Shown: positions 52,475 to 63,504 of the stretch, piece after piece
Numbering within the stretch: the first letter of the stretch is position 1
How the letters are laid out: each line of letters opens with the position of its first letter
Source of the DNA: Magnetococcales bacterium WMHbinv6
Lineage (GTDB): Bacteria > Pseudomonadota > Magnetococcia > Magnetococcales > Magnetaquicoccaceae
Assembly (NCBI GenBank): GCA_002753135.1
Contig: PDZV01000003.1
Coordinates: 62,001 to 126,000 of the forward strand
Direction: 5' to 3'
DNA: 64,000 nt
The notes under the pieces: model-generated
Seen by the model: only the letters and a program-made list of their open reading frames with translations
What the model was told of the DNA's origin: nothing
Databases searched by the model: none
Made by a program: the position numbers and the translations under genes

Positions 52475-52738
52475 TCAACGCCTCGAATGTTCGTCTGGTT
52501 GAGCAGCAACCGTTTCCAGAACAACGGAACGGGCCTCTTCGTTACGCAGACTCAACTGAAAACCGGCCACAAAATAGACGCGCGGATCACCCAAGGGGGC
52601 TGTTTGTCGGGCTGCCACCTGGGCACCACGCACCAGGCCCATTTCTGACAAACGACGTTTCAGCTTGTTTTCCCCTTCAATTTTCGTTACTACACCCTGA
52701 GCGCCCTGGGGAAGATCAAAAAGAGTCTGCGTTGCCAT
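52475..52738 (-). CDS. feoA: Ferrous iron transport protein FeoA
   Basis: An 87-residue SH3-like regulator protein of the Feo system. The sequence LFDLPQGAQGVVTKIEGENKLKRRLSEMGLVRGAQVAARQTAPLGDPRVYFVAGFQLSLRNEEARSV is the complete FeoA fold with the R-L-x-E-M-G-L motif. The start is MATQTLF at 52738; an upstream TTG-type start is rejected. First gene of the feoA-feoB-Cys-rich protein operon. Confidence 0.96.
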   Translation of the reverse strand: MATQTLFDLPQGAQGVVTKIEGENKLKRRLSEMGLVRGAQVAARQTAPLGDPRVYFVAGFQLSLRNEEARSVVLETVAAQPDEHSRR

Positions 52739-52754
52739 GTTTATCTCCAATAAC

Positions 52755-52773
52755 GATAAAGAGAATCATTATC
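52755..52773. promoter_or_regulatory. Fur box
   Basis: GATAAAGAGAATCATTATC matches the 19-bp Fur consensus GATAATGATAATCATTATC in 17 positions. It lies just downstream of the feo promoter -10 on the minus strand and upstream of feoA, covering the expected transcription start, a typical repression position for iron-loaded Fur. Confidence 0.85.
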
Positions 52774-52777
52774 AGTT

Positions 52778-52806
52778 ATAGTATCACGTATAAATTTTAC
52801 TGTCAA
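52778..52806 (-). promoter_or_regulatory. Promoter of feoA-feoB operon
   Basis: On the minus strand, TTGACA (plus-strand TGTCAA 52801-52806) and TACTAT (plus-strand ATAGTA 52778-52783) are spaced by 17 bases. The -35 is a perfect consensus. The Fur box begins five bases downstream of the -10. It lies between feoA and the hybrid kinase stop. Confidence 0.8.
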
Positions 52807-52824
52807 GCCTGTCACCGAGTGTTT

Positions 52825-55800
52825 CTACCGCACCACCGACAACAATGCCAGGCGGCGCAAAGCCTCATCGAAATCGTACTGTTCCACGGCAACAGCCACT
52901 TGGCGCAGCGTCTCATGCAAGGAGCCGCCACGGGCCTGCCGCAGCAACCGTTCCAACTGATCGAGGGCATCCGGGTCATTCTCCTGCAACAAAATTTTCA
53001 GTTGTGCCAAACTTTCCTGCGTGGCTGGGGAGGGAGGAGCAGCAGCAACCCTTTCAGTGGCGGCAAGGGAGTGCAGCGCGACCAGCAGGGGGCTCAGGGT
53101 TGCTTCGACCGTCTGCAGCAGGGGAACAATCTCTGCCTCATTTTGCTTGCCTTGACAGGCCGTTTCCAGGGCAGCAGCAGCCTCCTGCAGGATGCGGGCA
53201 CCAATATTGCCAGCGGTTCCTTTCAGGGTGTGAGCCAGGCGAATCTGTAACTCCTGATCCTGCTCCATGCGTGCCTGCCGGAATTGGCTGCTGAAGGTGC
53301 CTTGGCTGGTGGCAAATTTGTGCAGTAAACGCAGGTAGAGGTCATGATTGCCCATACAGGTTGCCAAACCAGCCACCAAATCGATACCAGGCAGCGCCGG
53401 CAAAGGAGGAGGGGATGAGGCGTCGGTCTGGCAGTCGATTGCGGTGGGCAGAGCCGCCCGGGCAGCGGGTTTGATCCACCGGGCCAGGGTGGCAAACATC
53501 TCCGCCACATTGAGTGGTTTGGCGATGTGGTCCACCATGCCTGCGGCCAGCACTTTTTCCCGGTCTCCGGCCATGGCGTTGGCAGTCATGGCAATGATCG
53601 GTATCGCCGACCAGGCGACAGTGTCCCGGATCCGCCGACTGGCCGTATAGCCGTCCATGACCGGCATTTGGCAATCCATCAAAACACCGTCAAAGGGGGG
53701 ATCCTGGGCCAGGATGCGCAACGCCTCCTGACCGTTGCAGGCAATCACCACCTCCATGCCTGCCTGACTGAGCAGTTCGACGGCCAACTCCTGGTTCATC
53801 TCATTATCTTCAGCCAGCAAGAGCCGTGCCCCGCGCAACTGCGCCATCTCCTCCTGTTGGTGGGAGTGCTTTTCCTGGCTGCGACTCTCTTTGAGCAAGC
53901 CATGTCCCAGGGTAACCGCCATTGCTTCCAACAGGGAAGAGGCGGTGATTGGTTTGGTCAGGATGGCTGGCATTGAGATGCCTTGCTCACGGGTCAACAC
54001 AACCACCTCTTCTTTGCCATAAGCCGTAATCAAAATTACCGGTGGTGCGCTCTTTTCCCAGCGTTTGATTATCTGCTGCAGGGTGGCTACACCATCCAAC
54101 AGCGGCATCTGCCAATCCATCAGAACCAGATCATAGGGCTGCTTCCGCTGCAATGCCTCTGCGATCATGGCCAAAGCCTGCTGACCATTGGTTGCCGCCG
54201 CCGCCTGCATGGCAAAAGCACGCAACATGCCGAGCAATATCTCCCGAGCCGAACCATTATCATCGACGACCAGCACGTTCAACATACCCAGGGCAGCAAT
54301 GGAGACATTGCGCCGGGCGATCGGTTCAGCCTGCAGACCAAAGCGGGCGTGAAAATGAAAAGTGGAACCCTGACCGGCAACACTTTCGACCCAAATGGTT
54401 CCCTGCATCAACTCCACCAGATTTTTGGAGATGGCCAGACCCAAACCGGTACCCCCATATTTGCGGGTGGTGGAGTTGTCGGCCTGACTGAATGACTGAA
54501 ACATTTTTCCGCACTGTTCCGGCGTCATGCCGATACCCGTATCCTGTACCGAAAAATGCAGCGTTACCTGATCTTCCGTGCGGGCAATCTGTTTGACACC
54601 AACGATAATTTCTCCCTTTTCAGTAAACTTGACCGCATTGTTACCCAGATTGAGCAACACCTGACCCAGCCGCAACGGATCACCGACCAGCGCGGTCGGC
54701 AGTTGCGGATCGATGTTGAACAGCAGTTCCAGACCCTTATCCTCGCTCTTCAAACCGAGCAGATTGGCCAGATTGTCCATGACATCTTCCAGCCGGAAAT
54801 CGATCCGTTCCATGGTCAGCTTGCCGGCTTCAATTTTGGAAAAATCGAGAATATCGTTGATAATACCCAACAGATTGTCGGCGGCGCGATGAATTTTGCT
54901 GATATAGTTGCGCTGTTTGGCATCGAGTCCCGTTTGCAGCGCCAGATGCGACATGCCGATGATGGCATTCATCGGGGTGCGAATTTCATGGCTCATGTTG
55001 GCCAAAAAGTCGGATTTGGCTTTGTTGGCTATGTCGGCCTCATTTTTGGCCAGTCGCAGTTCATTGGTCCGCTCTTCGACCAAAGATTCCAGATGTTCCT
55101 GGTAGGAGGCCAACTCCAAACGGGCCTTTTCGGCATCTTCCGCCAGGCTCATGGCAGCGATGCGCTCACGGCGCAATGCCTGACCATGCTGAGAGTTCTC
55201 CTCTTCGGTGCGGTGCATCAGCAGTTGCTTGACGGCAAACGAGCCGATCAGGCGGGCAAAATGGGTCAAGAAGCCGAGAATGTGCGGCAATACGGCCTCT
55301 GGCATCACTGGGGCCTCATGAACCGCCTGCAGATAGCTTTCGGTATCAAAAGCGAACTGCTGGGCCTGAGAACGGAAAAACAGTTCATCCGGTTCTGTCA
55401 GATGAAATTGACCGATAAAGGCGTTGGCCACATGATAGCCGTTGATGGAGATCGGCGCGGCGCAGTCGGTCAAACCATTTTTGCAGCGGTAAAGGGTAAA
55501 ATTTTGACCAGTCTGCAACTGCATGGCCAGACCCGTATCGCTTTCCAGGCAATTGGCACAGGTTTGTGGATGCACACGATGAAAATCGGTGCAGATGCGC
55601 TGCCAACGCGATGAGGCCAGGACCCGGCCCTGCAGATCGATGATGGCAGCCGGGACGCCGACCGCTGAGCAAAAATTGCTGAACAGTTCCTGCAGATTTT
55701 CCTGCTGTAGCAAGAGGGAAAATTCGTTGCTGATTGCCTCACTGCTCCCCAGATGTGTCGGTACTGTGAGTGGAGCGCTGGCGGAGGGCAACTCTTCGCT

Positions 55801-58470
55801 CTGTTCCGGTGAGTCATAAGGACGAGGTCGACCCAATGATTGACTCAGCACGTTAATATCACGCTTCAGTTCGATGATACGCTCCTCTCGTCCCAGAGCG
55901 AGACGGTTGAACCGCTCCAGATCCTCCACCTTTTTGCGATCAGAAACATCAATGAAGGTGCCGACCAATCCACCCGGTGCCCCGTCCGTGCGCCGGAAGC
56001 CGGAGACAAAATAGATGGTGTCATGCACTTTGCCATCGGCAAAGGGAATCGGCATCTCCCGCTGTACCGATCCGGCTTCGGCGATCACCTGTTCATCTTC
56101 CTGTTGATAGCTCAGGCGATCTGCTTCGGGGAGAAATTCCAGATCCAAAACCCGCTTGCCAATCAAATCTTCGCGGCGGGCGGCAAAGGTCTCTTCATAG
56201 GCCCGGTTGAAGCCGAGAAAGCGGCTGTCGCTGCCCTTGTAAAATACCGGATAGGGAATGGTATCGATCAGGGCCTGCTGAAAGGCGGCATGGTCTCGCA
56301 AGGTCAGTTCGGCCTCTTTGCGTTCGGTAATGTCCAACAGCCAACCCAATACCCCTGACTCTCCGTCGTGGGTGATCGGCAGATAGGTAACCAGCATTTC
56401 GCGCTGCCGACGGTGCCGGTCGACCATTTGGACCTCTTGATTGAATAATACGTTGCCAGTACGCAGTCGTTCGACAATCTGTTCCCGTTGTTGCAGGTCG
56501 ACGTAAAGGTTTAAAACGCTGTCACCCGGTGCAACCCCGAACATGTCGCAAAATTTGGGGTTGGCAAAATGGATCTGGCCTTTGGTGGTGAAAGCAATGC
56601 CGATCGGGCTGGTGTCGAGGATATATTGCAAGCGCGAACGTTCGGCGGCAATCGCCTCCTCGGCAGCCTTGCGGCTGGTAATATCGCGGAACACCACCAC
56701 CGAACCGATCAGAAGACCCTCTTTGTACACCGGCGTGGTGGCATATTCGACCGGAAAAGAGGAGCCATCTTTGCGCCACAATACCTCGGTATCGATGGTG
56801 CGGGTTTTGCCGTCCACGGTGGTCAGGTACATGGAACAGGCCTGTTTCGGGAAGGGGCTTCCATCCGGATAACGATGATGTACCAGCGTGTGCATGGTCC
56901 GACCAATCAGCTCAACCTCACTGTAACCCAACAAACGAGGCACCGAAGGGTTGACGAAGGTCATCCGTCCATCCGGGTCCATGCCGACAATACCATCACT
57001 GACCGCACTCAGAATCATCCGGCTGCGCTCTTCCAGGATGGTCAGGGAGTCGGTGGTGGCTTTGAGGGAGGCCTGCTGCTCTTCCAGGGCAGCGGTTTGC
57101 GCCTCCAACAGGGCCGCCTGTTTTTCCATCCGTTCGGCTTGATCCTGGGTCTCCTGGAGCAGTTGTTGGGTTTTGGCGCTGCGCTCGAGAATTTCCAGGC
57201 TCATGGCCAGAATCGGCATCACCCCATCCAACAGTGCCTGTTGCCGACTGTCGAATCGATCAAAGCTGGCCAGCTCCACCACCCCCAGCAGGGAGTCCTG
57301 ACGCAGAATGGGCAGCACACTGATGGCCCGTGGAACACTTTCCAACAACGTCGAACCAATGCGCATGTAATCGGGCGGTGGCGAGAGCAGGGTGATCGGA
57401 CTCCGTTCCAGAGCGCACTGGCCGACCAGTCCTTGCCCCATGGCCACCACCTGATCCAGATGTTTACGTTCGCGGAAGGCGTAGCCGGTCAACAAGCGCA
57501 ACTGTTGCTTCTCTTCTTCATAGCGGTAAAAAACTCCCTGGCCCACATTGAGCAGGGGAGCAACCGTCGACAGAAAGGTTTGCGCCAGCTCGGTGAAGTG
57601 ACCGGCCATTTGCAGTTCTGAAGAGATTTGCGCCAGATGGCTTTTGATCCATCGTTGCGTCTCCATTTGCCGGGCCTCTTTTTGCAGTACCCGGATGGAG
57701 CGTGCCAGGGCACCGATCTCGTTCGGATAGTCGGTATAGGGCACCTCCTGATCCAAATGGCCGGTTGCCAGCTCTTCGACCAAAACCCGCATTTGCTCGG
57801 TCGGGCGGCGGATGGAAAGACTGATCAGAATGCTCAACCCCAAACCCAAGCCACCGCCGACCCCCAACAGAATAAAAGTCAGACGGGTATTCTCTTCTGC
57901 CAGTTGTTGCGCCTGACTGGCTGATTTTTGGGCATTCTCCTCTTGAATGCGGGTCAGATCGGTCAAAGCATCGCTGGCGGTAATGGCGGCCTGTTGAAAA
58001 TCACTGCGGTTGACAAAATGGAGCAACTCCTCGCGCAGACCGGCCCGCTGCAGAATCAACGCCTTGTCGACGTTGCGCTTATAGGTGGCAAACTGCTCTT
58101 CAAAACGGAGCAGGCGCAGACGAGCCTCTTCACGCACGGTGCGGACGCGAGTCTCCTCCACGGCATGGCGCAGGTGAATCTCGGCATCGGATATTTGCGT
58201 CATGGCCCGTTCCCGATCGTTTTCGTTGCTGGCCAAGACCGATTGACGCAAGGCCCGTCCCATCTGGGCCAATTTGATCGCTGCTTCTTTGGCATGGGAG
58301 ACGCCAAGCATTTCCATATTGTACAAGCGTTGAATTTCACTGTTGAGGGTGTGCAGGGTGTGCAAACTGTGCCATCCCAGGGCCAGCGTTCCCAGCAGCA
58401 TTGCGGTAAAGCCCAGAATCAGCTTGCCGGTCAACGAGCGGCGTTCCAGCAAGGTCATCGGCGTCAACAT
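52825..58470 (-). CDS. Hybrid sensor histidine kinase with HAMP, GAF, three PAS, PocR, two REC and Hpt domains
   Basis: An 1881-residue membrane-bound kinase. Order: membrane helix (about 15-35); four-helix-bundle periplasmic region; second helix (about 200-220, [19 protein letters not shown]) and HAMP; GAF (about 280-430); coiled coil; PAS domains (about 490, 620 and 750 on); a PocR-type ligand-binding domain (about 925-1090) with DTGxAMQ and Cys clusters ([26 protein letters not shown]); HisKA with [15 protein letters not shown] (His about 1160); HATPase with [11 protein letters not shown] and [13 protein letters not shown]1 ([12 protein letters not shown], Asp near 1451); REC2 ([12 protein letters not shown], Asp near 1600); Hpt with [13 protein letters not shown] (His near 1748). 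A complete internal phosphorelay is present. It overlaps the Cache/GAF gene by seven bases. Confidence 0.92.
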   Translation of the reverse strand: MLTPMTLLERRSLTGKLILGFTAMLLGTLALGWHSLHTLHTLNSEIQRLYNMEMLGVSHAKEAAIKLAQMGRALRQSVLASNENDRERAMTQISDAEIHLRHAVEETRVRTVREEARLRLLRFEEQFATYKRNVDKALILQRAGLREELLHFVNRSDFQQAAITASDALTDLTRIQEENAQKSASQAQQLAEENTRLTFILLGVGGGLGLGLSILISLSIRRPTEQMRVLVEELATGHLDQEVPYTDYPNEIGALARSIRVLQKEARQMETQRWIKSHLAQISSELQMAGHFTELAQTFLSTVAPLLNVGQGVFYRYEEEKQQLRLLTGYAFRERKHLDQVVAMGQGLVGQCALERSPITLLSPPPDYMRIGSTLLESVPRAISVLPILRQDSLLGVVELASFDRFDSRQQALLDGVMPILAMSLEILERSAKTQQLLQETQDQAERMEKQAALLEAQTAALEEQQASLKATTDSLTILEERSRMILSAVSDGIVGMDPDGRMTFVNPSVPRLLGYSEVELIGRTMHTLVHHRYPDGSPFPKQACSMYLTTVDGKTRTIDTEVLWRKDGSSFPVEYATTPVYKEGLLIGSVVVFRDITSRKAAEEAIAAERSRLQYILDTSPIGIAFTTKGQIHFANPKFCDMFGVAPGDSVLNLYVDLQQREQIVERLRTGNVLFNQEVQMVDRHRRQREMLVTYLPITHDGESGVLGWLLDITERKEAELTLRDHAAFQQALIDTIPYPVFYKGSDSRFLGFNRAYEETFAARREDLIGKRVLDLEFLPEADRLSYQQEDEQVIAEAGSVQREMPIPFADGKVHDTIYFVSGFRRTDGAPGGLVGTFIDVSDRKKVEDLERFNRLALGREERIIELKRDINVLSQSLGRPRPYDSPEQSEELPSASAPLTVPTHLGSSEAISNEFSLLLQQENLQELFSNFCSAVGVPAAIIDLQGRVLASSRWQRICTDFHRVHPQTCANCLESDTGLAMQLQTGQNFTLYRCKNGLTDCAAPISINGYHVANAFIGQFHLTEPDELFFRSQAQQFAFDTESYLQAVHEAPVMPEAVLPHILGFLTHFARLIGSFAVKQLLMHRTEEENSQHGQALRRERIAAMSLAEDAEKARLELASYQEHLESLVEERTNELRLAKNEADIANKAKSDFLANMSHEIRTPMNAIIGMSHLALQTGLDAKQRNYISKIHRAADNLLGIINDILDFSKIEAGKLTMERIDFRLEDVMDNLANLLGLKSEDKGLELLFNIDPQLPTALVGDPLRLGQVLLNLGNNAVKFTEKGEIIVGVKQIARTEDQVTLHFSVQDTGIGMTPEQCGKMFQSFSQADNSTTRKYGGTGLGLAISKNLVELMQGTIWVESVAGQGSTFHFHARFGLQAEPIARRNVSIAALGMLNVLVVDDNGSAREILLGMLRAFAMQAAAATNGQQALAMIAEALQRKQPYDLVLMDWQMPLLDGVATLQQIIKRWEKSAPPVILITAYGKEEVVVLTREQGISMPAILTKPITASSLLEAMAVTLGHGLLKESRSQEKHSHQQEEMAQLRGARLLLAEDNEMNQELAVELLSQAGMEVVIACNGQEALRILAQDPPFDGVLMDCQMPVMDGYTASRRIRDTVAWSAIPIIAMTANAMAGDREKVLAAGMVDHIAKPLNVAEMFATLARWIKPAARAALPTAIDCQTDASSPPPLPALPGIDLVAGLATCMGNHDLYLRLLHKFATSQGTFSSQFRQARMEQDQELQIRLAHTLKGTAGNIGARILQEAAAALETACQGKQNEAEIVPLLQTVEATLSPLLVALHSLAATERVAAAPPSPATQESLAQLKILLQENDPDALDQLERLLRQARGGSLHETLRQVAVAVEQYDFDEALRRLALLSVVR

Positions 58471-60038
58471 ACACCACTCTCCATGGTAGCAGACCCTTCG
58501 GTCTCACGGTTGCCAACATGCTGGCGACGCAGTTGCAGGTTCATGGCCAGCAGGGCAACCATCTCTTGCAACTGTTCCCATTCACTCTCTGCCGGTTTGT
58601 GCAGCAAGGCCACTTCCAGCACGCCTTGCAGACTCTCATGCCAAAGGATTGGTATCAGCAGGAGGGCGCGTGGTCTGCTCTCTCCCAGGCCGGAATGGAT
58701 GGTCAGAAACGGTTCTTCCGCCTGTTCGATCAGGCGACTTTTTTTCTCGAGGCAGCATTGACCCAACACCCCTTCGCCGGGCAGCAAGCGGCTTGGCGGT
58801 TGTTCCTGACAGGCAAAACTGGCTGCCAGCTGCAAGGATGGCTGGCTGTCGTTTTCCCAGAGATAAATCACCCCTTGCAGCGTGCCGAAATGTTCATAAG
58901 TTGCCTGCAGAAAAAGGCGCGCTGCTTCATGGCTTGTACAGCACTGCTGCAAACGCAATGACAAAGCGGCACGTTGCGCCTTGCGGTTGGCAGAGGCGGC
59001 CTGGGCCTGGGCCAATTGCTGCAGATTGTGATGGATAGCCTGTTGCTGCTGGTGACTGTGAAGCACGTGAAACATCAGAATGACCAGCAAGGTGGCCACC
59101 GTGCCTGCCGCCAGACCAATTTGCACGCTCTCTTGCAGGGGGATGGAGCGGTCAAGATTTTCCAGCAGCAGCAATTGCCAGTTGCCGGAAGGATCGTGCC
59201 ATTGCACATCCATGCGGGCGATGGCGTAGCGATTGCCCTGCCAGGTGCCGATTTCCTGGCTCACATCGAAGGGAAAAGGTTCTGGATTGCGTTGGTCAAA
59301 CAGGGTACCGAACTGCTTGAGGGTGCGAATCGCCTGCAGTCGTTCGGGCGTGGGCAATACGGTCAGATGGGCAATCCACTCAGGATGGTTGCTGGCAAAC
59401 ACCAATCCTTGCGGTGAAACGAGCAGGGCAATATCTGGATGGTTGGCCAGCAGACGGTCAATGCGAAACAGGTTCATCCGTGCGGCAATCACACCGATGA
59501 TCGGGGTATGGGGTGTATTGCCTTCCTGCAGAGGGGCAGCAAAAAAGAGGGTTCGTTCACCGCTGGTGGTGCCGACGGCAGCGTAGACAGCGGCTTTGCC
59601 CTGCAAAGCCATCTGGACATAGGGACGGAAGAGAACGTCCACTCCGGTCAGCGATTTGCCAACGCCCCAAAAGGTATGGATGATACCCCGCCGATCAACC
59701 AGGTACAGACCATTGACCGCAAGCGTTGTGCCGATGTTTTCCAAGGTTTGCAACAAAGCCGGATCAGAAGAAAAAAGAGGCTGCTGTACATCCCTTTTGC
59801 ACAACGGATCGATCAGCCCCAGCAGATTGAGGGAGCCTATCAGAGGGCCGTTGAGGGTTTGTGCCAGCAGGTCGATCTGCATGCGTTGTGCCTGCAGGTT
59901 GAGCAGGGCAAAACGACCCGCCTCCCGTTGCTCGCGACTGATACCGCTTACCACCAGGATTAAAAGCAGAATGCCCAACAGAGCCAGCGACCAAAAGAGG
60001 CGGCTGTGGGCAATGATCAGGGCAGCGAAGCGGTTCAT
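58464..60038 (-). CDS. Membrane-anchored Cache-type sensor with GAF domain
   Basis: A 524-residue protein with two membrane helices (about residues 12-32 and 310-330). The periplasmic segment between them ([61 protein letters not shown]) is a double-Cache-like sensor domain. After the second helix a coiled region leads to a GAF domain (about 365-500: [64 protein letters not shown]). There is no kinase, GGDEF or EAL output. It overlaps the downstream hybrid kinase gene and is coupled to the upstream HD-GYP gene, so it may act as a partner sensor. Start ATG at 60038; TTG at 60056 is an alternative. Confidence 0.8.
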   Translation of the reverse strand: MNRFAALIIAHSRLFWSLALLGILLLILVVSGISREQREAGRFALLNLQAQRMQIDLLAQTLNGPLIGSLNLLGLIDPLCKRDVQQPLFSSDPALLQTLENIGTTLAVNGLYLVDRRGIIHTFWGVGKSLTGVDVLFRPYVQMALQGKAAVYAAVGTTSGERTLFFAAPLQEGNTPHTPIIGVIAARMNLFRIDRLLANHPDIALLVSPQGLVFASNHPEWIAHLTVLPTPERLQAIRTLKQFGTLFDQRNPEPFPFDVSQEIGTWQGNRYAIARMDVQWHDPSGNWQLLLLENLDRSIPLQESVQIGLAAGTVATLLVILMFHVLHSHQQQQAIHHNLQQLAQAQAASANRKAQRAALSLRLQQCCTSHEAARLFLQATYEHFGTLQGVIYLWENDSQPSLQLAASFACQEQPPSRLLPGEGVLGQCCLEKKSRLIEQAEEPFLTIHSGLGESRPRALLLIPILWHESLQGVLEVALLHKPAESEWEQLQEMVALLAMNLQLRRQHVGNRETEGSATMESGVC

Positions 60039-60052
60039 GGCATGGGACGTGG

Positions 60053-61207
60053 TCAATAGGCCACATTTGCCTGCTGCAACTGTTTGGCTTTTTTCTCCAT
60101 ATCCTCATCGGAATCGGCAAAACGGGCGGCAATGGCCTGAAAGGTATCGGCCAATTGTGCAAAAGAGTCGACCACATCCGGATCAAAATGGCTGCCTTTG
60201 CCTTCCAGGACAATTTGCACCGCTTTGGCGTGTGGCATGCCCGGTTTATAGACCCGGCGACTGATCAGGGCATCGTAGACATCGGCAACGGCCATCAAAC
60301 GGGCAGAGATCGGAATCTGTTCACCAATCAACCCTTGTGGATAGCCGGAACCATCCCACTTTTCCTGATGGCTGTAGGCAATCTCTTTGGCATAGTGCAG
60401 AAAAGGGACATTCATGCCCAGACGATCTTCCGCATGCTGAATGGCATCTCTTCCCAGGGTGGTATGGGTTTGCATGATGGCAAACTCCTCCGGGGTAAAG
60501 CGCCCTGGCTTGAGCATGATTTGATCAGGAATACCGACTTTGCCGATGTCATGCAGCGGTGCCGATTTGAACAGGGTGTCGATCATTTCAGGGGTCAGAA
60601 ACGCCTGAAATTTGGGATGCGACCGCAGCTCTTCTGCCAGAGTTTTGACATAAAACTGGGTGCGGCGGATATGGTTGCCGGTATCGTTGTCGCGGGTTTC
60701 GGCCAGGGAGGCCATGGCCAGGATGGTTACATCCTGAATGGCAGCCAGTTCCTGGGTGCGTTTGACAATTGCGTTTTCCAGGTAGGCGTTTTGATCCTTG
60801 AGAAAGGCTGCTGCTGCCTGCACGCGCAACTGACTGGCAACTCGGGCCAGCAGAATCGGTGGATTGACCGGTTTGTTGATAAAATCAACGGCACCCAACT
60901 CCAGCCCGAGCTTTTCATCTTCGCTGTTGTTGATGGCCGTCAGGAAAATAATGGGAATATCACGGCTGAGCGGATCAGCTTTCAAGGCTTGACAGACCTG
61001 ATAACCGGAGAGGCCAGGCATCATCACATCCAGCAAGATCAGATCCGGTGGTGGTGGCGTTTGCATGATACGGATGGCTTTTTCACCGCTGTTGGCAACC
61101 TTGACACGGTATTTGTCCCGCAGCAATCCAGACATCAGGGAGAGATTATCCGGGGTATCATCCACAACCAGAACGGTTGGTTTATCCTCCAGGCCATGTT
61201 GTTTCAT
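60053..61207 (-). CDS. Response regulator with HD-GYP phosphodiesterase domain (RpfG-like)
   Basis: A 384-residue response regulator. The receiver domain (about 8-130) has VLVVDDTPDNLSLM, the phospho-accepting Asp in PDLILLDVMMPGL (about residue 54) and the KPVNPPIL switch Lys. The HD-GYP domain (about 160-365) has GNHIRRTQFYV, SAPLHDIGKVGIPDQIMLKPG (HD) and AYSHQEKWDGSGYPQGLIGEQIPISARLMAVADVYDALIS (GYP). It is expected to degrade cyclic di-GMP to GMP. First gene of a three-gene signalling operon with the Cache/GAF sensor and hybrid kinase. The start ATG gives the standard N-terminus. Confidence 0.93.
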   Translation of the reverse strand: MKQHGLEDKPTVLVVDDTPDNLSLMSGLLRDKYRVKVANSGEKAIRIMQTPPPPDLILLDVMMPGLSGYQVCQALKADPLSRDIPIIFLTAINNSEDEKLGLELGAVDFINKPVNPPILLARVASQLRVQAAAAFLKDQNAYLENAIVKRTQELAAIQDVTILAMASLAETRDNDTGNHIRRTQFYVKTLAEELRSHPKFQAFLTPEMIDTLFKSAPLHDIGKVGIPDQIMLKPGRFTPEEFAIMQTHTTLGRDAIQHAEDRLGMNVPFLHYAKEIAYSHQEKWDGSGYPQGLIGEQIPISARLMAVADVYDALISRRVYKPGMPHAKAVQIVLEGKGSHFDPDVVDSFAQLADTFQAIAARFADSDEDMEKKAKQLQQANVAY

Positions 61208-61258
61208 ACTGCCTCCCTGCCAACGACTAAGCCAGGCAAAAGTAAATGACGCAAAAAA

Positions 61259-61999
61259 TTAACCGGGTATCCAGTAGCGCAACAAGGCGTTCCACACCGG
61301 TTCCATGGGGTGGGATAATGGCATGGAACCGATGTTGTTTTCAATCCCCGGTTCGCAGGTTGCTACAGGCAATGGCGTTTGATTCTGCAGAGAAGTGGGC
61401 AATGGCGGCAGTATGGGGGTTGAACTCTCCACAGGCGGGGTGAGAGTCGGCATCAAAGGTTCTGCCACCATGGGTTGTGTCTGGGACGCCATTTCGGCTT
61501 GATCAATCAACAGGCGCACGGCTTCGGTCAGGGAGGAGATTCCTTGCCGTTGGCGGAACTGCTCCAGAAGTCGATAGGCCTGGTTCGGCAGGGCCCGTTG
61601 TTCGCACAGCAGCAGATGGCGAATGGTTGTTTCCATGGAGCCGCGGAAGGGACCGAAAAGGGCCTTTTTACGCTGACGCAGCAGTCTGTAAGTCTCATCG
61701 GCAATGGTGATTTGTGCCGCCCCTTTGGCGGCCTCAAACTGGGCACGGCGAATTTCGCTGAAAATGCGTTGCCGGGTTTCGGGACGCAAATGGTTTTCCA
61801 TCCAGACATCGAGCTGATGCAGGGTGCCATCCTTCTCCTGTACCTCATGGGGAATGGCACGAAATTCGGCAATGCTGGCAGCCGTCAGATGAAATCGCTC
61901 GGCACGAATGGCCCAATCAATAGTTGCCCAAACCAGATAGAAAGTATCACGGTTGACGCTGGCGCTGATCTCTTGTGAAGCGGCAATTCTATTGTCCAA
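61259..61999 (-). CDS. Hypothetical protein with proline-rich C-terminal region
   Basis: A 246-residue protein read from a TTG start with GGGGAAGAG just upstream; no ATG lies in frame near the beginning. Residues about 1-165 are helical and charged (AAGKAAAQITIADETYRLL-like region QITIADETYRLLRQRKKALFG), with a segment QFRQRQGISSLTEAVRLLIDQAE resembling the second helix of ribbon-helix-helix proteins, but this is weak. Residues about 175-235 are proline-rich and of low complexity (PLMPTLTPPVESSTPILPPLP). No signal peptide. It lies 51 bases downstream of the HD-GYP gene's start side on the same strand and could precede it in the operon. Function unknown. Confidence 0.55.
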   Translation of the reverse strand: MDNRIAASQEISASVNRDTFYLVWATIDWAIRAERFHLTAASIAEFRAIPHEVQEKDGTLHQLDVWMENHLRPETRQRIFSEIRRAQFEAAKGAAQITIADETYRLLRQRKKALFGPFRGSMETTIRHLLLCEQRALPNQAYRLLEQFRQRQGISSLTEAVRLLIDQAEMASQTQPMVAEPLMPTLTPPVESSTPILPPLPTSLQNQTPLPVATCEPGIENNIGSMPLSHPMEPVWNALLRYWIPG

Positions 62000-62205
62000 T
62001 GCTCTTCCCCATCCTCCCTGGTAATCGATTATAACGAGTCACACAGCCACTGTCATGCAAATTTTACTTAATAATGAAAGCATGATGCGGATTAGGCTTC
62101 GGTTTACTGGCATTTTTTGCTAGAATCCCTATATTGAAAGGATAAGGAGTGCTGAAAGTGCGCCGATCTTTCGTCTGACCAAAGAAATTGACAAGGAGAT
62201 GAACC

Positions 62206-62940
62206 ATGAATGACCCTTCTTCGGAAACCCGGGCCGCCGTATGGGGCAACACGGCCCCGTCCAAAGCTACCCCCACCCCGATGGCTACACCGATTGCTGA
62301 GGCGATGAGTGTTCCGATCGTTGAACAAGGTTCAGCGATCGAATATTTAAAACAGGTCTATTCCCTGTTGGCCGCCAGCATGATCGTCGCGGTTGCCGCC
62401 GGCTATGTTGGCATGAGCCTGCCGTTTGCCCGTGAACATCCGATCATCCTGATGCTCTTGATGTTGGGTGCCATGTTTTTGGCTTTTGCGGTCAAAAATG
62501 CAGCCACGCTGTTTTTGTTTACCGGTATTTCTGGTCTGTCGCTGGGACCGGTGATCGCGGTTTATGTGGGTGCCGGTTTGTCGCATGTTGTGGGTGAGGC
62601 GGTTTTTATGACCGGTGCCGTCTTTGCCGGTTTGACCGTCTATGCCCTCACCACTCGTCGTGACCTGTCGGTGATGAACGGTATTCTCTTCGCTGGCTTG
62701 ATTGTGCTGCTGGTGGGAGGGTTGCTCAACCTGTTCTTTCACTCTTCGGCGCTCTCTTTTGCCATGGCAGCCATCGGCAGTGTCATCTTTTCCGGCTATG
62801 TCCTGGTAGAGACCCAGGAGCTGAAAAGCAATCCCTGGGCGATGGCTCCTTCGGTGGCCGCTTTGTCGATGTATCTCAACGTGGTCAATCTGTTCATGAG
62901 CCTGCTGCGCCTGCTGGGCTTTGTGAACGGGGAAGATTGA
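62206..62940 (+). CDS. Bax inhibitor-1/YccA family membrane protein
   Basis: A 244-residue protein with seven membrane helices from about residue 55. Features of the family are YLKQVYSLLAASMIVAVAAGYVG, the LSLGPVIAVYVGAG segment, FMTGAVFAGLTVYALTTRRDLSVMNGILFAGLIV, SGYVLVETQELK and the C-terminal SMYLNVVNLFMSLLRLLGF, with the conserved Asp in the pore region. In E. coli YccA interacts with FtsH; YetJ-type members are pH-gated calcium channels. The first 50 residues are Pro/Thr-rich and variable. AAGGAGATGAACC is a good ribosome-binding site upstream. Confidence 0.92.
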   Translation: MNDPSSETRAAVWGNTAPSKATPTPMATPIAEAMSVPIVEQGSAIEYLKQVYSLLAASMIVAVAAGYVGMSLPFAREHPIILMLLMLGAMFLAFAVKNAATLFLFTGISGLSLGPVIAVYVGAGLSHVVGEAVFMTGAVFAGLTVYALTTRRDLSVMNGILFAGLIVLLVGGLLNLFFHSSALSFAMAAIGSVIFSGYVLVETQELKSNPWAMAPSVAALSMYLNVVNLFMSLLRLLGFVNGED

Positions 62941-62943
62941 TCC

Positions 62944-63504
62944 ATGACCCTGTCCGGGCAGGAAGGCCAATGGTTAACCGTTGCCCAGACACTCTTGCAA
63001 ACGGCGGGATGGGACGGTGTCGCACCGGCAGTGGTGGTGTCCGGTGCGGCACAACGTCTCTATCTGTTGCCGGATTGTCTGCAATCGACTGCTGACGGTT
63101 GCTGGCCTGTCTCCACGGCAGCCAACGGTTTTGGCAACCAACAGGATTCCGGATGCACCCCCACAGGGTTGCATCAAATTGCCGCCTGCATCGGTGCTGA
63201 CGCCCCTTGCGGCATGGTTTTCAAAAGCCGGATTGCTACCGGTGTGATCATGCCCGACTGTAGCGAACCGATGGGGGATTTTATCACCACCCGTATTCTC
63301 TGGTTGCAAGGATTGCAGAAGGGAGTCAACCAGGGTGAAGGGTGCGACAGCAAAGCCCGCTATATCTACATCCACGGCACCCCCTACAGCACCCTGCTGG
63401 GACAACCGGCTTCCGCAGGGTGTATCCGCATGCACAACCAACATATCCTGACCCTCTTTGATCGGGTTGCAGAGGGTACGCTGGTCTGGATCGATCCGGC
63501 CTGA
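62944..63504 (+). CDS. L,D-transpeptidase (YkuD-fold) protein without signal peptide
   Basis: A 186-residue protein with the YkuD catalytic region: YIYIHGTPYSTLLGQPASAGCIRMHNQHILTLFDRVAEGTLVWI, in which HGT and the S-x-G-C-I-R-M-x-N motif carry the catalytic His and Cys. The N-terminus (MTLSGQEGQWLTVAQTLLQTAG) lacks a convincing signal sequence, which is unusual for a peptidoglycan cross-linking enzyme and suggests either non-classical export or a cytoplasmic carrier-protein-like use. Start ATG four bases after the BI-1 stop, so it is coupled to it. Confidence 0.82.
   Translation: MTLSGQEGQWLTVAQTLLQTAGWDGVAPAVVVSGAAQRLYLLPDCLQSTADGCWPVSTAANGFGNQQDSGCTPTGLHQIAACIGADAPCGMVFKSRIATGVIMPDCSEPMGDFITTRILWLQGLQKGVNQGEGCDSKARYIYIHGTPYSTLLGQPASAGCIRMHNQHILTLFDRVAEGTLVWIDPA

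Noticed and set aside
59052-59068. A third parS-like sequence (TGAAGCACGTGAAACA region) in the Cache/GAF sensor gene
   Set aside because: Only one half-site is intact (CACGTGAAACA); three mismatches fall in the other arm.
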